Source: DAISIK01 sp036822055 (GTDB taxonomy: Bacteria; Verrucomicrobiota; Verrucomicrobiia; Opitutales; Puniceicoccaceae). From it: a DNA stretch of 64,000 nucleotides. The notes beneath the pieces were generated by a model. The model was not told the DNA's origin. It searched no databases and saw only the letters and a list, made by a program, of their open reading frames with translations. Below are positions 31,851 to 41,325 of this stretch, piece by piece. Made by a program: the position numbers and the translations under genes. Each line of letters starts with the position of its first letter. Positions within the stretch are counted from its first letter, which is position 1. The stretch spans positions 1-64,000 of the forward strand of contig DAISIK010000012.1 of the NCBI GenBank assembly GCA_036822055.1, given 5' to 3'.

Positions 31851-33701
31851 ATGTGTGGAATTGTTGGCTATGTTGGCAAAAACCAGGCTGCCGGCCTCTT
31901 GGTTAGGGGTCTCAAGCGCCTCGAATATCGTGGCTACGATTCCGCAGGCCTCACCGTCAGCGATGGTTCCACCTTTCATACCCTCCGCAAGGTTGGACGC
32001 GTCGATAACCTTGCTGACGCAGTAACGATTGCCACCCCCCAGGGCACCACGGGGATCAGCCATACCCGTTGGGCCACTCACGGGGGCGTAAATGAGGCCA
32101 ACACCCACCCTCATCTCAGCTCGAATGGTCGGTTCTCGCTCGTCCACAACGGGGTAATCGAAAACTACGGTACGATCAAAGCCTTTCTCCGGGAAAAAGG
32201 CTACACCTTCAACTCAGAAACAGATACTGAGATTCTCTCAAACCTCATCGACTACCACTATGCCAAAGAGCCCGTCGTAGAGGGTCGAAACCGGTTCCTC
32301 GAAGCCGTCCGGCGTGCTCTCTTTCACGTTGAAGGTACCTACGGCATCGCAGTGCTCTGCACTGAACGGCCGGGGGAACTGGTTGGCGCGCGAAAGGGAT
32401 CGCCTCTCATCGTCGGGGTCGGTCGCGACGAGAACTTTTTGGCGAGCGATGTCTCGGCCATCGTGGGAGCAACCCTTAACGTGATCTACCTCAGCGACGG
32501 GGAGCTCGTCCACCTTACCGCTGAGAACTACAACATCGTCACCATTGCCAAAGAGTCCGTCAACGCCGTCATTCACACCGTTGACTGGTCAATCGAAGAA
32601 GCAGAACTAGGCGACTTTGAACACTTCATGCTCAAAGAGATCTTTGAGCAGCCCCGCGCCATTGAAAACGCTATGCGGGGTCGCTTCTCCGAGGACGGAA
32701 GCTCCTCCCTCTTCGGCGGGCTTAACCTGACCTCCCACGACCTTCGCATGGTCGATCGGATTGTTTTCTGTGGATGTGGAACCGCCTGGCACTCCTGCCT
32801 TGTCGCCGAGTACCTGATTGAGCGCTTTGCTCGGATCCCAGTCGAGGTCGAGTACGCCTCCGAGTTCCGCTACCGTAATACGCCCCTCGACAAAAACACC
32901 CTCGTCTTTGTCATTAGCCAATCCGGAGAGACCATCGATACCCTGGGTGCCCTCCGCGAGGCAAAACGCAAGGGCTACCGGGTGCTTGCCATCAACAACT
33001 CTGTCGGCTCCACCATCGCCCGCGAGTCCGACGGTGGAATCTACCAACACGCAGGCCCCGAGATTGGAGTCGCCTCGACCAAAGCCTTCACTTCCCAACT
33101 TCAAGTTGTGGCCATGATCGCTCTCTACCTCGGCCGTCTCCGGGACATGAGCTTCAGCGATGGGGTCGCTTTCGTCGAGGGTCTCAAAAAAGCGCCCGAG
33201 CTCGTCCGTCAAGTGCTAGGACAGGCGGACTACCTACAGGTCATTGCCAAAAAATACGCAGCTTTTAACGACGCCCTCTTCCTCGGTCGCCAGCTCCTCT
33301 TCCCCATCGCGCTGGAGGGAGCCCTCAAGCTCAAGGAGATTTCCTACATTCACGCCGAGGGCTACCCCGCAGCTGAGATGAAGCACGGCCCGATCGCCCT
33401 CATCAGCGAGGACTGTCCATCGGTCTTCCTCGTTAACGGGGGAGAGATTTTCCAAAAGACCCTCTCCAACATGCAGGAAGTCAAAGCCCGGGGTGGGCCT
33501 ATCATCGCCATCGCCCAGGAAAGCTGCGAACTCCCCGCTGGCTTGGTCGACGATCCGGTCTTTGTTCCCGATTGCCATGAGGCGATTCTACCCATCCTCA
33601 TGACGATACCCCTCCAACTCCTGAGCTATTACATCGCCTGCGAGCGGGGTTGTGACGTCGATAAACCCCGCAATCTTGCCAAGTCGGTAACCGTAGAATA
33701 G
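31851..33701 (+). CDS. glmS: Glutamine--fructose-6-phosphate aminotransferase (isomerizing)
   Basis: Converts fructose-6-phosphate and glutamine to glucosamine-6-phosphate for peptidoglycan and LPS. 616 aa, standard. The Ntn glutaminase domain starts MCGIVGYVGKNQAAG with nucleophile Cys2, and has YRGYDSAG, HTRWATHG and HNGVIENY. Two SIS domains follow, with FCGCGTAWHSCLVAEY (about residue 306), ISQSGETIDTLGALREAK, GVASTKAFTSQL, and the C-terminal NLAKSVTVE. No glmS ribozyme is visible in the roughly 100-base leader. Confidence 0.97.
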   Translation: MCGIVGYVGKNQAAGLLVRGLKRLEYRGYDSAGLTVSDGSTFHTLRKVGRVDNLADAVTIATPQGTTGISHTRWATHGGVNEANTHPHLSSNGRFSLVHNGVIENYGTIKAFLREKGYTFNSETDTEILSNLIDYHYAKEPVVEGRNRFLEAVRRALFHVEGTYGIAVLCTERPGELVGARKGSPLIVGVGRDENFLASDVSAIVGATLNVIYLSDGELVHLTAENYNIVTIAKESVNAVIHTVDWSIEEAELGDFEHFMLKEIFEQPRAIENAMRGRFSEDGSSSLFGGLNLTSHDLRMVDRIVFCGCGTAWHSCLVAEYLIERFARIPVEVEYASEFRYRNTPLDKNTLVFVISQSGETIDTLGALREAKRKGYRVLAINNSVGSTIARESDGGIYQHAGPEIGVASTKAFTSQLQVVAMIALYLGRLRDMSFSDGVAFVEGLKKAPELVRQVLGQADYLQVIAKKYAAFNDALFLGRQLLFPIALEGALKLKEISYIHAEGYPAAEMKHGPIALISEDCPSVFLVNGGEIFQKTLSNMQEVKARGGPIIAIAQESCELPAGLVDDPVFVPDCHEAILPILMTIPLQLLSYYIACERGCDVDKPRNLAKSVTVE

Positions 33702-34053
33702 GCCCCCGCAGCTCAGCTCATCCGATTGGCTCACCCGGTACCGCCACCGAATTAACCTCCGCCGTCGGTCGCTGGGCTCTATTCGCCAACCCGAGTTTCG
33801 CACTTAAAATGGGGCGGATGTTGATAACCAAACACTCATGCAAGTGCCCACTCGTCATCGGCATCTTCGCCTCGCTCAGAACTCGACTGCATTTTGAAGG
33901 ACTTTTGATCCAGTGGAGAGTTTCTCTGACCAGAGCGGGAACGGATGGGAATTGGAAGGGCTGCGGTCTTCCTTCTCACAGCGAGATGCGGCACGGCACC
34001 ATTGCACCATCGCACCATTTTCATTGAGCACGAGGCTTACAGTAAATTTATAG
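33702..34053. other. Gene-poor stretch after glmS
   Basis: About 350 bases with no convincing gene. Base composition fluctuates and includes a short octamer tandem repeat (33996-34019). Together with the degraded toxin-antitoxin fragments that follow it looks like eroded accessory DNA next to the tRNA. Confidence 0.5.
33996..34019. repeat. Octamer tandem repeat, three units
   Basis: GCACCATT, GCACCATC, GCACCATT follow one another without spacing (24 bases), preceded by a partial GCACG. Too short to be functional by itself; a slippage-type repeat in non-coding DNA. Confidence 0.7.
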
Positions 34054-34269
34054 GAGGAGTATGACACAGCCGCCCGCGCCTATTCCAAGGCGGAGGATGT
34101 GTCACTCAGCCAAACGATCAATGATTTGCTGGCGATTGCTGTCCAGAAAGAGAGTCTTCCGATCGGCATTCCAAAGGGGGGAGAAAATGAGGAAAGAGTG
34201 TTTCCCACCTCCAAAGGTGCCAAAAATGTGACTGCCGCATTAGTGGAATCCATTGAAACCGATGCCTGA
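34054..34269 (+). pseudogene. Truncated ribbon-helix-helix-type antitoxin remnant
   Basis: A 71-codon open frame directly after a TAG reads YDTAARAYSKAEDVSLSQTI, then NDLLAIAVQKESLPIG, typical of the helical part and tail of a VapB-type antitoxin, but the N-terminal beta strand and an in-frame ATG are missing. A strong GGAGGAG ribosome-binding site precedes an ATG (34061) in a different frame, suggesting a deletion joined the original start to the wrong phase. It ends overlapping the start of a PIN-toxin fragment, the usual toxin-antitoxin order. Confidence 0.55.
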
Positions 34270-34411
34270 TCGGGGGCGCACGTATTTATTGGATGGGAAT
34301 CTTCTGGTGGCTCTGCGCGTTGACACGCACGAGCACCATCGTCGGCCAGGCCTTAATCGATACACCGAAATGGTGCCCCCACCGAGACTCGAACTCGGAT
34401 TAACAGTTTAG
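34262..34411 (+). pseudogene. PIN-toxin (VapC-like) N-terminal fragment running into tRNA-Arg
   Basis: The frame from ATG 34262 reads RTYLLDGNLLVALRVDTHEHH, the start of a PIN domain with its first acidic residue (LLDGN). Similarity ends after about 30 codons; the rest of the frame is the antisense of the tRNA 3' half, stopping at 34409-34411. All later catalytic residues are absent, so it cannot be an active toxin. Confidence 0.6.
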
Positions 34412-34445
34412 GAAACTGCGGTTCTATCCATTGAACTATGGGGAC
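34371..34445 (-). tRNA. tRNA-Arg (anticodon CCT)
   Basis: 75 bases on the minus strand fold into a full cloverleaf: acceptor GTCCCCA with TGGGGGC, D arm GTTC/GAAC, anticodon stem GCAGT/ACTGT with loop TTCCTAA (anticodon CCT, reading AGG), T arm CGAG/CTCG with the TTCGAGT loop, discriminator A and an encoded CCA end. Only RNA gene recognised in the window. Its 3' end adjoins the broken toxin-antitoxin fragments. Confidence 0.95.
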
Positions 34446-34695
34446 TAATTCCCTCGGCCGATTTTCCGTCGAGGTTCAAAAAATACCTTTGCCAAAGCCC
34501 GACAAAATGCCCCAAGGGATCTTCGTTTTCAAGATTTGAATCCTCCGCCCTCCGGCTTTTCCTCCAGTCCAACCCAGCAAGACCTCTCGAGACGATCAAA
34601 CACCAGAACTCCAAAGGCGAAACCTCAGCTGGACATTTTCCACCTTTGGGGCAGTTTTTCAGCTCTTAGCTAACTGGCTTTTATCCTTTTCGACA

Positions 34696-37600
34696 ATGGA
34701 ATCTCTCTCGACCCGCCTGCTTCCCGACGCCACCTTCATCGAAGGGGTTGTCGAGCCAGCAGTCGCTGCCGTTTCCTCCACCATTGCCTCAAGGTGCAGT
34801 CAATCGACCGTCCTGCTGGTTGACCGCCATCAGAGGGCAGCCGACCAGTGGGCCGAGGATCTTGCCCTGTTTCTTCAGCTGGCCAACAAAAAGCAGGTTC
34901 TCATCAAGCCATTTCCAGCCATCTCCGAGGAAGACCCGGACTCCTTCGACACTTCAACCGAGGACGACGACTGGGATCGGAGTGCCCTCCTCACCCTGCT
35001 TCTGGAGCGGCAGGGCAAAGGCGCCGCCTCGAAAAAAGCACTCAAGGCGCTCCCCCATCTCATCATACCCACCACGCCCCGAGCCCTTTGCCAGCCAGTC
35101 ATCTCTCCGGGCGATCTTGATTCCAACCGTATCCTCCTTCAGCCCGGCCAGGAGTTCCCCCCCGCCAAACTTGTTGCCTACCTCCAAGAAAAACTCGGTT
35201 ACGATCGGGAAGACCTCTGCGAAGCCCCAGGACAATTCGCCGTCCGCGGCAGTTTGGTGGATGTCTACCCAACGGGGACAACCACCCCCTGCCGGATTGA
35301 TTACTTTGGCGATCAAATCGAATCTCTGCGTCCCTATGATCCAACTACACAGCGATCCGAGGGTAAAATCGACTCCCTTGCCATCACCCCCCGGACCAGT
35401 TCCGGCAACCAGAACAAAGCTCATCTTGCAGCATACCTAAATTGTCCCTCCCTCGTCATTTTTCGCGAGCCCAGGCTGCTCGAAGAGGAAAATGCCGAAG
35501 CCTTTCTTGTTCCCCCCGTCGGCACCCAGGCCCGCACCATCAAAGGCCTCGCCCCCCTTGCCGAACGAACCTCTGCCAAACAGGATACCTGGGTTGGTAT
35601 CGGTGCCTTTGATACCAATCCTTCGCTTTTCCCTCCCGAGGTGCCGAGGCGCACCATCTCCACCGAACCCCTTTCCAACCTACGTCCATTCGCCAGCCTC
35701 GATTCTCTCGGCAACGATCGCCTGATCCTCGAACAGGAATCCCGCGATCAGTTCCTCAATAAACTGGTCGAGCGTCTCGCCCAGGGCTGGCACCTGGAAA
35801 TCTTCTTCAACAACGATGGTGAAGAAAGCCGTTTCCGCGAAATCATTGAGGACGATCCCGGCCTCCAGCTCATCGGCCAGAAAGCCGTGTTTCGGCGTGG
35901 AGCCATTCACGAGGGGGCCGTCATTGACTTTGGCAAATCCACTTCCTTCGGAGCCACCAAGTCCCGGAGGGTTATCCTCGCCACCGACAGTGAGATCTTT
36001 GGGCGTTTCCGCACCCGGCTCAGTTCCCTTGTCAACCGCAAGCGGGTGCACCACTCCGAAATCGACCGTCTCCTCGATTTTTCAGACCTTAATCCGGGTG
36101 ATTACCTCGTTCACCTCACTCATGGAATCTGTATCTTTCGCGGAATTGAAACCGTCCCGATGGACGACCACTCCGAGGAAATGATTGCTCTCGAGTTTGC
36201 CGATTCCCTCCGCATCCTTACCCCCTTTCAAGAATCGCATCTGCTCTCGCGCTATGTCGGTTTTGCCAACCGTAGTCCAAAACTCGGCCGCCCCGGTGCA
36301 GCCACTTGGAAAAAAGCCCGCGAGAATGCCGAAAAATCGACCCTCGACTTTGCCTCCAAACTGCTGCGCCTCCAGGCACAGAGGGATCTCATCCCCGGGC
36401 ACGCCTTCGAAGCCGACACCCCCTGGCAGAAGGAATTTGAACTCGCCTTCCCTTTTCGCGAAACCCCCGACCAGCTCACCGCTATCCGCGAAGCCAAAGG
36501 AGATATGGAACGTCCCCGACCAATGGATCGCCTAGTCTGCGGTGATGTCGGTTTCGGAAAAACCGAGGTGGCCATCCGGGCCGCCTTCAAGGCGGTGATG
36601 GGCGGCAAACAGGTGGCAGTTCTTGTCCCAACCACCGTTCTCGCTCAGCAACATTTTCAGACCTTCCACGACCGGATGGCCAACTTTCCCATCGCCGTTG
36701 AAATGCTCAGCCGTTTTCGGAAACCGTCCCAACAGAAACAAATTCTGTCCATGGCCGCCGAGGGGAAGATTGATATCCTGGTCGGAACTCACGCCCTCCT
36801 CGGCGAAAAGCTCGCTTTCAAGGACCTCGGTCTTCTCATCATCGACGAAGAGCACCGCTTCGGCGTGCAGCAGAAGGAAACCCTCAAGCTGCTCCGCGAA
36901 AACGTTGATGTCCTCAGCATGAGTGCCACCCCCATTCCACGCACCCTCTACCTCGCGCTTGCCGGAGCCCGCGACCTCTCGGTGATCGAGACCCCTCCCC
37001 GCAATCGTCGCCCGGTCCAAACCTACATCAAACCGTGGTCCGAGAAATTGATTCGCGACGCCATCCGTTTTGAACTGGGCCGCGGCGGCCAGATCTTTTT
37101 TCTCCACAACCGCGTCCAAACCATCCACGCCAAGGCCGAAGAAATCCGGCAGATCGTTCCCGAAGTGCGCATCGGGATTGGCCATGGCCAAATGGATGAG
37201 GGCGTCCTTGAGCAGGTTATGCTGGCCTACACACGCGGCGATTACGATCTTCTCCTCTGCACAACCATCATTGAGTCCGGCCTCGATATCCCGAATTCCA
37301 ATACCATGATCATCGAGGGCGCCGACCGCTTCGGCCTCGCCCAGTTGTATCAGCTCCGTGGACGCATTGGCCGCTTCAATCGGCAAGCCTATGCCTACCT
37401 TCTTCTTCCCCAAAAGAGCTCCATTCTTGACCCAGCCCAAAAACGACTCGACGCCATTCGTCAAAATAATCAGCTCGGGGCCGGCTATCGAATCGCCCTC
37501 CGGGACCTCGAATTGCGCGGGGCTGGAAACCTGATCGGCAAAGAACAATCCGGCACCATCGCCGGTGTGGGTTTCGACCTCTATTGCCAGCTCCTTCGCC

Positions 37601-38115
37601 AGTCCGTTGCCAGGCTCCGGGGAGAACCTGGATCGACAGCCATTCGCGCCCAGGTCCGGCTTGATTTCGTACAGACCGGCCCCCTTTCGCGCCAGGTCAT
37701 CACCCCCCGCACCTCCACCATCACGGGGGAGCTGGAAGGAGCGACTGGCCAAACCATCGTGGCAGCTATTCCCGATCACTATATTGGAGAGACCAGTCTC
37801 CGCCTTGATCTTTTCCGCAAACTGTCCCTCGCTGCTACGCCCGAAGTCGTACGTGCTTTGGCTGAAGATATCCGGGACCGCTTCGGCCAAACGCCCCCAC
37901 CCGTCGATGCCCTCATCGGAGTTGCCATGGTGAGGGTTCTTGCTGAACAAAAAATGATTACGCTGGTCGAAGTTCAAGGAGGAGTAGTACGGTGCAAACA
38001 GTATCAACAAGGCACCGAGAACTTCCTCCGCATCGGGGGACGCTTTCCCCGCTTGACCGCAAAAGACCCTCTTTCCAAAATTCGCCAACTTTGTAACCTT
38101 CTTCAGAGAGCATGA
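34696..38115 (+). CDS. mfd: Transcription-repair coupling factor Mfd
   Basis: Removes RNA polymerase stalled at lesions and recruits UvrA. 1139 aa, full length. The N-terminal UvrB-like region includes KALPHLIIPTTPRALCQPV and YDREDLCEAPGQFAVRGSLV. The RNA-polymerase-interacting domain starts near DLNPGDYLVHLTHGICIFRG (about 465-485). RecG-like motor: GDVGFGKTEVAIRAAF Walker A (about 615), LLIIDEEHRFGVQQKE (about 713), LSMSATPIPRTLYLAL, IIESGLDIPNSNTMII and QLRGRIGRFNRQAYAY; TRCF C-terminal domain last. Its stop overlaps the next ATG by 4 bases. Confidence 0.97.
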   Translation: MESLSTRLLPDATFIEGVVEPAVAAVSSTIASRCSQSTVLLVDRHQRAADQWAEDLALFLQLANKKQVLIKPFPAISEEDPDSFDTSTEDDDWDRSALLTLLLERQGKGAASKKALKALPHLIIPTTPRALCQPVISPGDLDSNRILLQPGQEFPPAKLVAYLQEKLGYDREDLCEAPGQFAVRGSLVDVYPTGTTTPCRIDYFGDQIESLRPYDPTTQRSEGKIDSLAITPRTSSGNQNKAHLAAYLNCPSLVIFREPRLLEEENAEAFLVPPVGTQARTIKGLAPLAERTSAKQDTWVGIGAFDTNPSLFPPEVPRRTISTEPLSNLRPFASLDSLGNDRLILEQESRDQFLNKLVERLAQGWHLEIFFNNDGEESRFREIIEDDPGLQLIGQKAVFRRGAIHEGAVIDFGKSTSFGATKSRRVILATDSEIFGRFRTRLSSLVNRKRVHHSEIDRLLDFSDLNPGDYLVHLTHGICIFRGIETVPMDDHSEEMIALEFADSLRILTPFQESHLLSRYVGFANRSPKLGRPGAATWKKARENAEKSTLDFASKLLRLQAQRDLIPGHAFEADTPWQKEFELAFPFRETPDQLTAIREAKGDMERPRPMDRLVCGDVGFGKTEVAIRAAFKAVMGGKQVAVLVPTTVLAQQHFQTFHDRMANFPIAVEMLSRFRKPSQQKQILSMAAEGKIDILVGTHALLGEKLAFKDLGLLIIDEEHRFGVQQKETLKLLRENVDVLSMSATPIPRTLYLALAGARDLSVIETPPRNRRPVQTYIKPWSEKLIRDAIRFELGRGGQIFFLHNRVQTIHAKAEEIRQIVPEVRIGIGHGQMDEGVLEQVMLAYTRGDYDLLLCTTIIESGLDIPNSNTMIIEGADRFGLAQLYQLRGRIGRFNRQAYAYLLLPQKSSILDPAQKRLDAIRQNNQLGAGYRIALRDLELRGAGNLIGKEQSGTIAGVGFDLYCQLLRQSVARLRGEPGSTAIRAQVRLDFVQTGPLSRQVITPRTSTITGELEGATGQTIVAAIPDHYIGETSLRLDLFRKLSLAATPEVVRALAEDIRDRFGQTPPPVDALIGVAMVRVLAEQKMITLVEVQGGVVRCKQYQQGTENFLRIGGRFPRLTAKDPLSKIRQLCNLLQRA

Positions 38116-39101
38116 CCCGCCTCCTCCTTCCCGTATTTTTAATAGCCCTAGCGGCACCGATCTACCTCTCAGCCCAGACCTCTGAAGAACTGCCCACTGT
38201 ACTTCAAGCCGGTAACCGGATCGCTGCCAAGGTCGAGGGTACCATCATCACCGTTGAGGAGATCAGGAGAGAGATGGCCCCCCTCATGCGTCAGGTTTAC
38301 AGTGGCTCGAAAACCACTGAAGAGTTTCATGCAAACATCCGGGGGCTCACCCGCGAGGTCCTTCAAAATCTCGTCGACCGCATCCTCATCGTTAAAGACT
38401 TTCGCGAGAAGGAATTCCAGATCCCCAAATCCTTCATCGAAGGGGAGTTCAACCGGGTCATTCAGGAAGACTTCGAGGGCGATCGCTCCCGCTTTTTGAG
38501 CTTTCTTCGGAGTCAGGACCAGACCGTTCGAGACTTTCGTGCAGAGCTGGAGAAAAAGATAATCGTCGACGTGATGCGGCAACAGATGAGGCGCTCCCAA
38601 GCTGAGATCAGCCCCGATAAAATCGAGTCGTTTTACCTCCGCAATCTTCCTGATTTTGAGCGAAATGCTGCAGTCAAGCTCCGTCAGATCGTTTTGATCC
38701 CCAAACGGGGCGAGACCCCCAACTCTCTCGCCCAGCGAATGAGGGAGGCCGAGGCCGCCCTCGAGTCGGGGGAAGAGTTTGCCGCCGTCGCACGTCGCTT
38801 CAGCGAGGACGCCATGGCATCGCGGGGGGGTCTCTACGGCTGGCTGGAACGCAAAGACCTCCGACCCGACTTGGGAGAAATTGCCTTTTCCCTCCAATCA
38901 GGTGAGCGAAGCCAATCCATCATTACTCCCGAAGCGGCCTTCATCCTTTTCGTCGAGGAGAAGCGTCCCGCCGGTCCACAACCCCTCCATGAAGTTCGCG
39001 ATCAGATCGAGAGGGCGATTCTTGACGAATTGGCCCGCGAGGCTCAGATCCGCTGGATCGAGCGTCTCCGCCAGAAAGCATTCGTGGAATACTACATTTA
39101 A
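38112..39101 (+). CDS. SurA-like periplasmic peptidyl-prolyl isomerase
   Basis: Outer-membrane-protein chaperone/PPIase of the SurA type. 329 aa: signal peptide MTRLLLPVFLIALAAPIYLS followed by AQ, a SurA N-terminal-like helical domain (GNRIAAKVEGTIITVEEIRR through FIEGEFNRVIQEDF, about 30-170), then one parvulin domain (about 185-290) with VKLRQIVLIPKRGE, FAAVARRFSEDAMASRGG and LYGWLERKDLRP. E. coli SurA has two parvulin domains; here I see one. It is coupled to mfd by ATGA overlap, which is positional rather than functional. Confidence 0.85.
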   Translation: MTRLLLPVFLIALAAPIYLSAQTSEELPTVLQAGNRIAAKVEGTIITVEEIRREMAPLMRQVYSGSKTTEEFHANIRGLTREVLQNLVDRILIVKDFREKEFQIPKSFIEGEFNRVIQEDFEGDRSRFLSFLRSQDQTVRDFRAELEKKIIVDVMRQQMRRSQAEISPDKIESFYLRNLPDFERNAAVKLRQIVLIPKRGETPNSLAQRMREAEAALESGEEFAAVARRFSEDAMASRGGLYGWLERKDLRPDLGEIAFSLQSGERSQSIITPEAAFILFVEEKRPAGPQPLHEVRDQIERAILDELAREAQIRWIERLRQKAFVEYYI

Positions 39102-39123
39102 ATGCTGCCCTTCCGTCACTGAC

Positions 39124-39152
39124 TTGACAAAATAGGCTGCGACTGAAAAGAC
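39124..39152 (+). promoter_or_regulatory. Weak promoter candidate before the Pal-like lipoprotein
   Basis: A perfect -35 TTGACA (39124-39129) with a poor -10 (AAAGAC) 17 bases later, in the 88-base gap between the isomerase and lipoprotein genes. Suggests separate transcription of the lipoprotein; low confidence because of the -10. Confidence 0.3.
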
Positions 39153-39189
39153 CACCTATTCCCTTTCACCGACCCATAGCCACTCTTCC

Positions 39190-39762
39190 ATGGAACGCCT
39201 CCTAAAAATACTTCCTCTCGTCGCCATCATTCTTCTAGCTGGCGGTTGTAAGAAAAAAGTCCCGATCGATCCCGAGGCTACGGTTATCGGCAGGCCCAAC
39301 AACCCAAACCGGGGGGACTTCATTGCTGGCGACCAACCGGCCCCCATCATCCCAGGGGATCTGACTGGCTTCGGCCCAGATGATCAGGGTCTTCTTCAAA
39401 GGGGCGAGGGCTTCGATGGCCCGGGCGAAAGAAACGTCTTTTCACCCGTATTTTTCGACTTCGATCAGTCGTTTGTTCGCCCCCAGGATCGACCAACCCT
39501 CGATGGGGTGGCCACCCAGCTCTCCGCCAACCCTTCCCACCGGCTCCTCATTGAGGGACATTGCGACTGGAAGGGGACTACCGAGTACAACCTGGTTCTC
39601 GGTGAAAAACGGGCGGGAGAGGTCCGCGACTACTTAATTGCTCTCGGCATCGATCCCTCTCGCCTCGCAACCAAGAGCTTCGGAGACCAGATGGCTGCTC
39701 CCAACGCCGGACCCGACCAACGGGCGCAAGATCGGAGAGCTGACCTCGTCCTTTTCCGATAG
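39190..39762 (+). CDS. OmpA/Pal-family peptidoglycan-associated lipoprotein
   Basis: 190 aa. Lipoprotein signal MERLLKILPLVAIILLAGGC with lipobox L-A-G-G-C20, a flexible Gly/Pro-rich linker (20-85), then an OmpA C-terminal domain: VFFDFDQSFVRPQDRPTLD, RLLIEGHCDWKGTTEYNLVL, GEKRAGEVRDYLIALGI, LATKSFGDQMA, DQRAQDRRADLVL. The Asp/Arg pair that binds diaminopimelate is kept (around YNLVLGEKRA). Expected to sit in the outer membrane and tether it to peptidoglycan, probably as Pal of a Tol system, though no tol genes are adjacent. Confidence 0.9.
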   Translation: MERLLKILPLVAIILLAGGCKKKVPIDPEATVIGRPNNPNRGDFIAGDQPAPIIPGDLTGFGPDDQGLLQRGEGFDGPGERNVFSPVFFDFDQSFVRPQDRPTLDGVATQLSANPSHRLLIEGHCDWKGTTEYNLVLGEKRAGEVRDYLIALGIDPSRLATKSFGDQMAAPNAGPDQRAQDRRADLVLFR

Positions 39763-39792
39763 CACCCCCCTCCCGGGTTTTCGCTTCCCCTT

Positions 39793-41250
39793 TCAAAGGA
39801 GGGGCACGAAAAGATGGGCAAAGGATTCCAGATACCTTTCCCGCCCCTTCGGCTCTTTCCACTCGGATTCTTCAAAAGGAATCGTCTTCGGAATCAGGGC
39901 CTCCGCCCATTGCTGAAGAGCGGCTACATCTGATGGACTGGATTGAAAGATCCCAATCTCAAAATTGAGGAAGAGGCTTCTCTGATCAAAGTTTGCCGAG
40001 CCCGTCATAGCGATCTCCTCATCTACGATCATCAGCTTTCCATGGATCATCCCCGGTTCGTAGAATAAGACCCTCACCCCCGCCCGACTCAGCTCCCGCA
40101 CTCGGTGGTAGGACGCCAGATCAACCAGACGGTGGTTCGACCGCATGGGCAGGATCAGCCGAATCGCTCGACCTGAAAGCGCCTTCACGACCAGACTGTG
40201 GAACAGCGTGTCATCGGGAAGGAAATACGGAGTGACGATTGTCAGCGACTCCCGACAATCCTGAACGAGGAGGAGAATCCGTGTGTAGAGGGGATCTCCC
40301 TCTATCTCGGGACCACTTTCAATGACCTCGACCAAGCTATCACCGACTCTTTCTGGCTGAAAATGCAGGAGCGGCAAAACCGTCTCGATCTTCTCTCCCG
40401 CCGAAAAAACCCAATCAGCTGCGAAGACAAAGTTAAACGCCCTCAGCACCGGTCCCTCATAGCGGAGGGAGAAGTCGACAAAAAGCTCGGGATCAGGCAC
40501 CGGACCAATAAAACGGCGATCAATATTCTGCCCACCAGCGATGCAAACTTTCCGATCAAAAATGGTCAGCTTGCGGTGATTGCGAAGGTTTGCTGAACTG
40601 TGGCTCTGCAGGGCCAAGAGCGGGAGAAAGCGCACCACCTGAGCACCCAGGGGCGCCAACCTCCTCCGAATCCTGGCCACCTTTCCCATCGAGCCGAACG
40701 CATCAACCAGCAGCCTCACCTGCACCCCTGCCCGAGCACGCTCCTCCAGCTTATCAACCACCGCATCAGCCACTGCGTCACGACCAAAAATATAGGTCAT
40801 ACAGTCGATCGTCTCCTCGGCCTGCTCAATCCCGGCGATTAGCGCCTCAAAGGCCTCCACTCCATCGCGCAAAAGTTCCACCTTGTTCCCCGCATCCGGG
40901 GTCACCGCCCAGTGCTGGATCGGCAAGGAGAGCATCGTCTCCGATTCTGCCCGACGAATGGCCGCCTCCATCACTTCCTTCTTGATCCGTACCCACCTGC
41001 GGCTTTTTCTCCCGCCAAAGAGCAGAAAGAGCGGTACCCCGGCCCACGGCACGAGGATCACGGCAAGGGACCAGGCGTAAATATTGCTGGGATTACGCTT
41101 CTCTCGCAGGATCCGCAGAATGATGAAAAAGCCTATCCCCACCCCGAGCGTGGCAAAAAAATGTGCATAGAGGAGACCCAATAACGCTCCAAACCAGCTC
41201 AAAAACAGGCTAAAAAACGCATGGATTGCCTCAACCAAACGCTCCATCAC
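39793..41250 (-). CDS. cls: Cardiolipin synthase (phospholipase D family)
   Basis: Inner-membrane enzyme joining phosphatidylglycerols into cardiolipin. 485 aa: two N-terminal membrane helices (about 10-65, FFSLFLSWFGALLGLLYAHF and IYAWSLAVILVPWAGVPLF) and two HKD phosphodiesterase motifs, HRKLTIFDRKVCIAGGQN (about 225) and HGKLMIVDEEIAMTGSAN (about 400), both complete with K and D. Length matches ClsA. Convergent with the lipoprotein gene; only 30 bases separate their stops. Confidence 0.93.
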   Translation of the reverse strand: MMERLVEAIHAFFSLFLSWFGALLGLLYAHFFATLGVGIGFFIILRILREKRNPSNIYAWSLAVILVPWAGVPLFLLFGGRKSRRWVRIKKEVMEAAIRRAESETMLSLPIQHWAVTPDAGNKVELLRDGVEAFEALIAGIEQAEETIDCMTYIFGRDAVADAVVDKLEERARAGVQVRLLVDAFGSMGKVARIRRRLAPLGAQVVRFLPLLALQSHSSANLRNHRKLTIFDRKVCIAGGQNIDRRFIGPVPDPELFVDFSLRYEGPVLRAFNFVFAADWVFSAGEKIETVLPLLHFQPERVGDSLVEVIESGPEIEGDPLYTRILLLVQDCRESLTIVTPYFLPDDTLFHSLVVKALSGRAIRLILPMRSNHRLVDLASYHRVRELSRAGVRVLFYEPGMIHGKLMIVDEEIAMTGSANFDQRSLFLNFEIGIFQSSPSDVAALQQWAEALIPKTIPFEESEWKEPKGRERYLESFAHLFVPLL

Positions 41251-41325
41251 CCACTCAAGCCCCCATGGAATCCAGCCATCAACCCCAGTCTCAGCCTCAG
41301 TTCAAAGATTTTATAAAAGCTTTTG

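Noticed and set aside
33996..34019. CRISPR-like repeat
   Set aside because: Three contiguous octamers without spacers; no array or cas gene in the window.
33809..34027. 72-codon ORF after glmS
   Set aside because: No protein-like pattern, mixed Cys/His composition, covers the octamer repeat; treated as non-coding.
34408..34614. 68-codon minus-strand ORF beside the tRNA
   Set aside because: Its end overlaps the tRNA and its translation shows no domain.
36532..38157. 541-codon open frame antisense to mfd
   Set aside because: Exact shadow of a well-supported gene in GC-rich DNA; no domain, low-complexity G/E-rich translation.
39764..39805. Hairpin between the convergent lipoprotein and cls genes
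   Set aside because: C-rich and G-rich runs pair only imperfectly and there is no U-tract on either strand.
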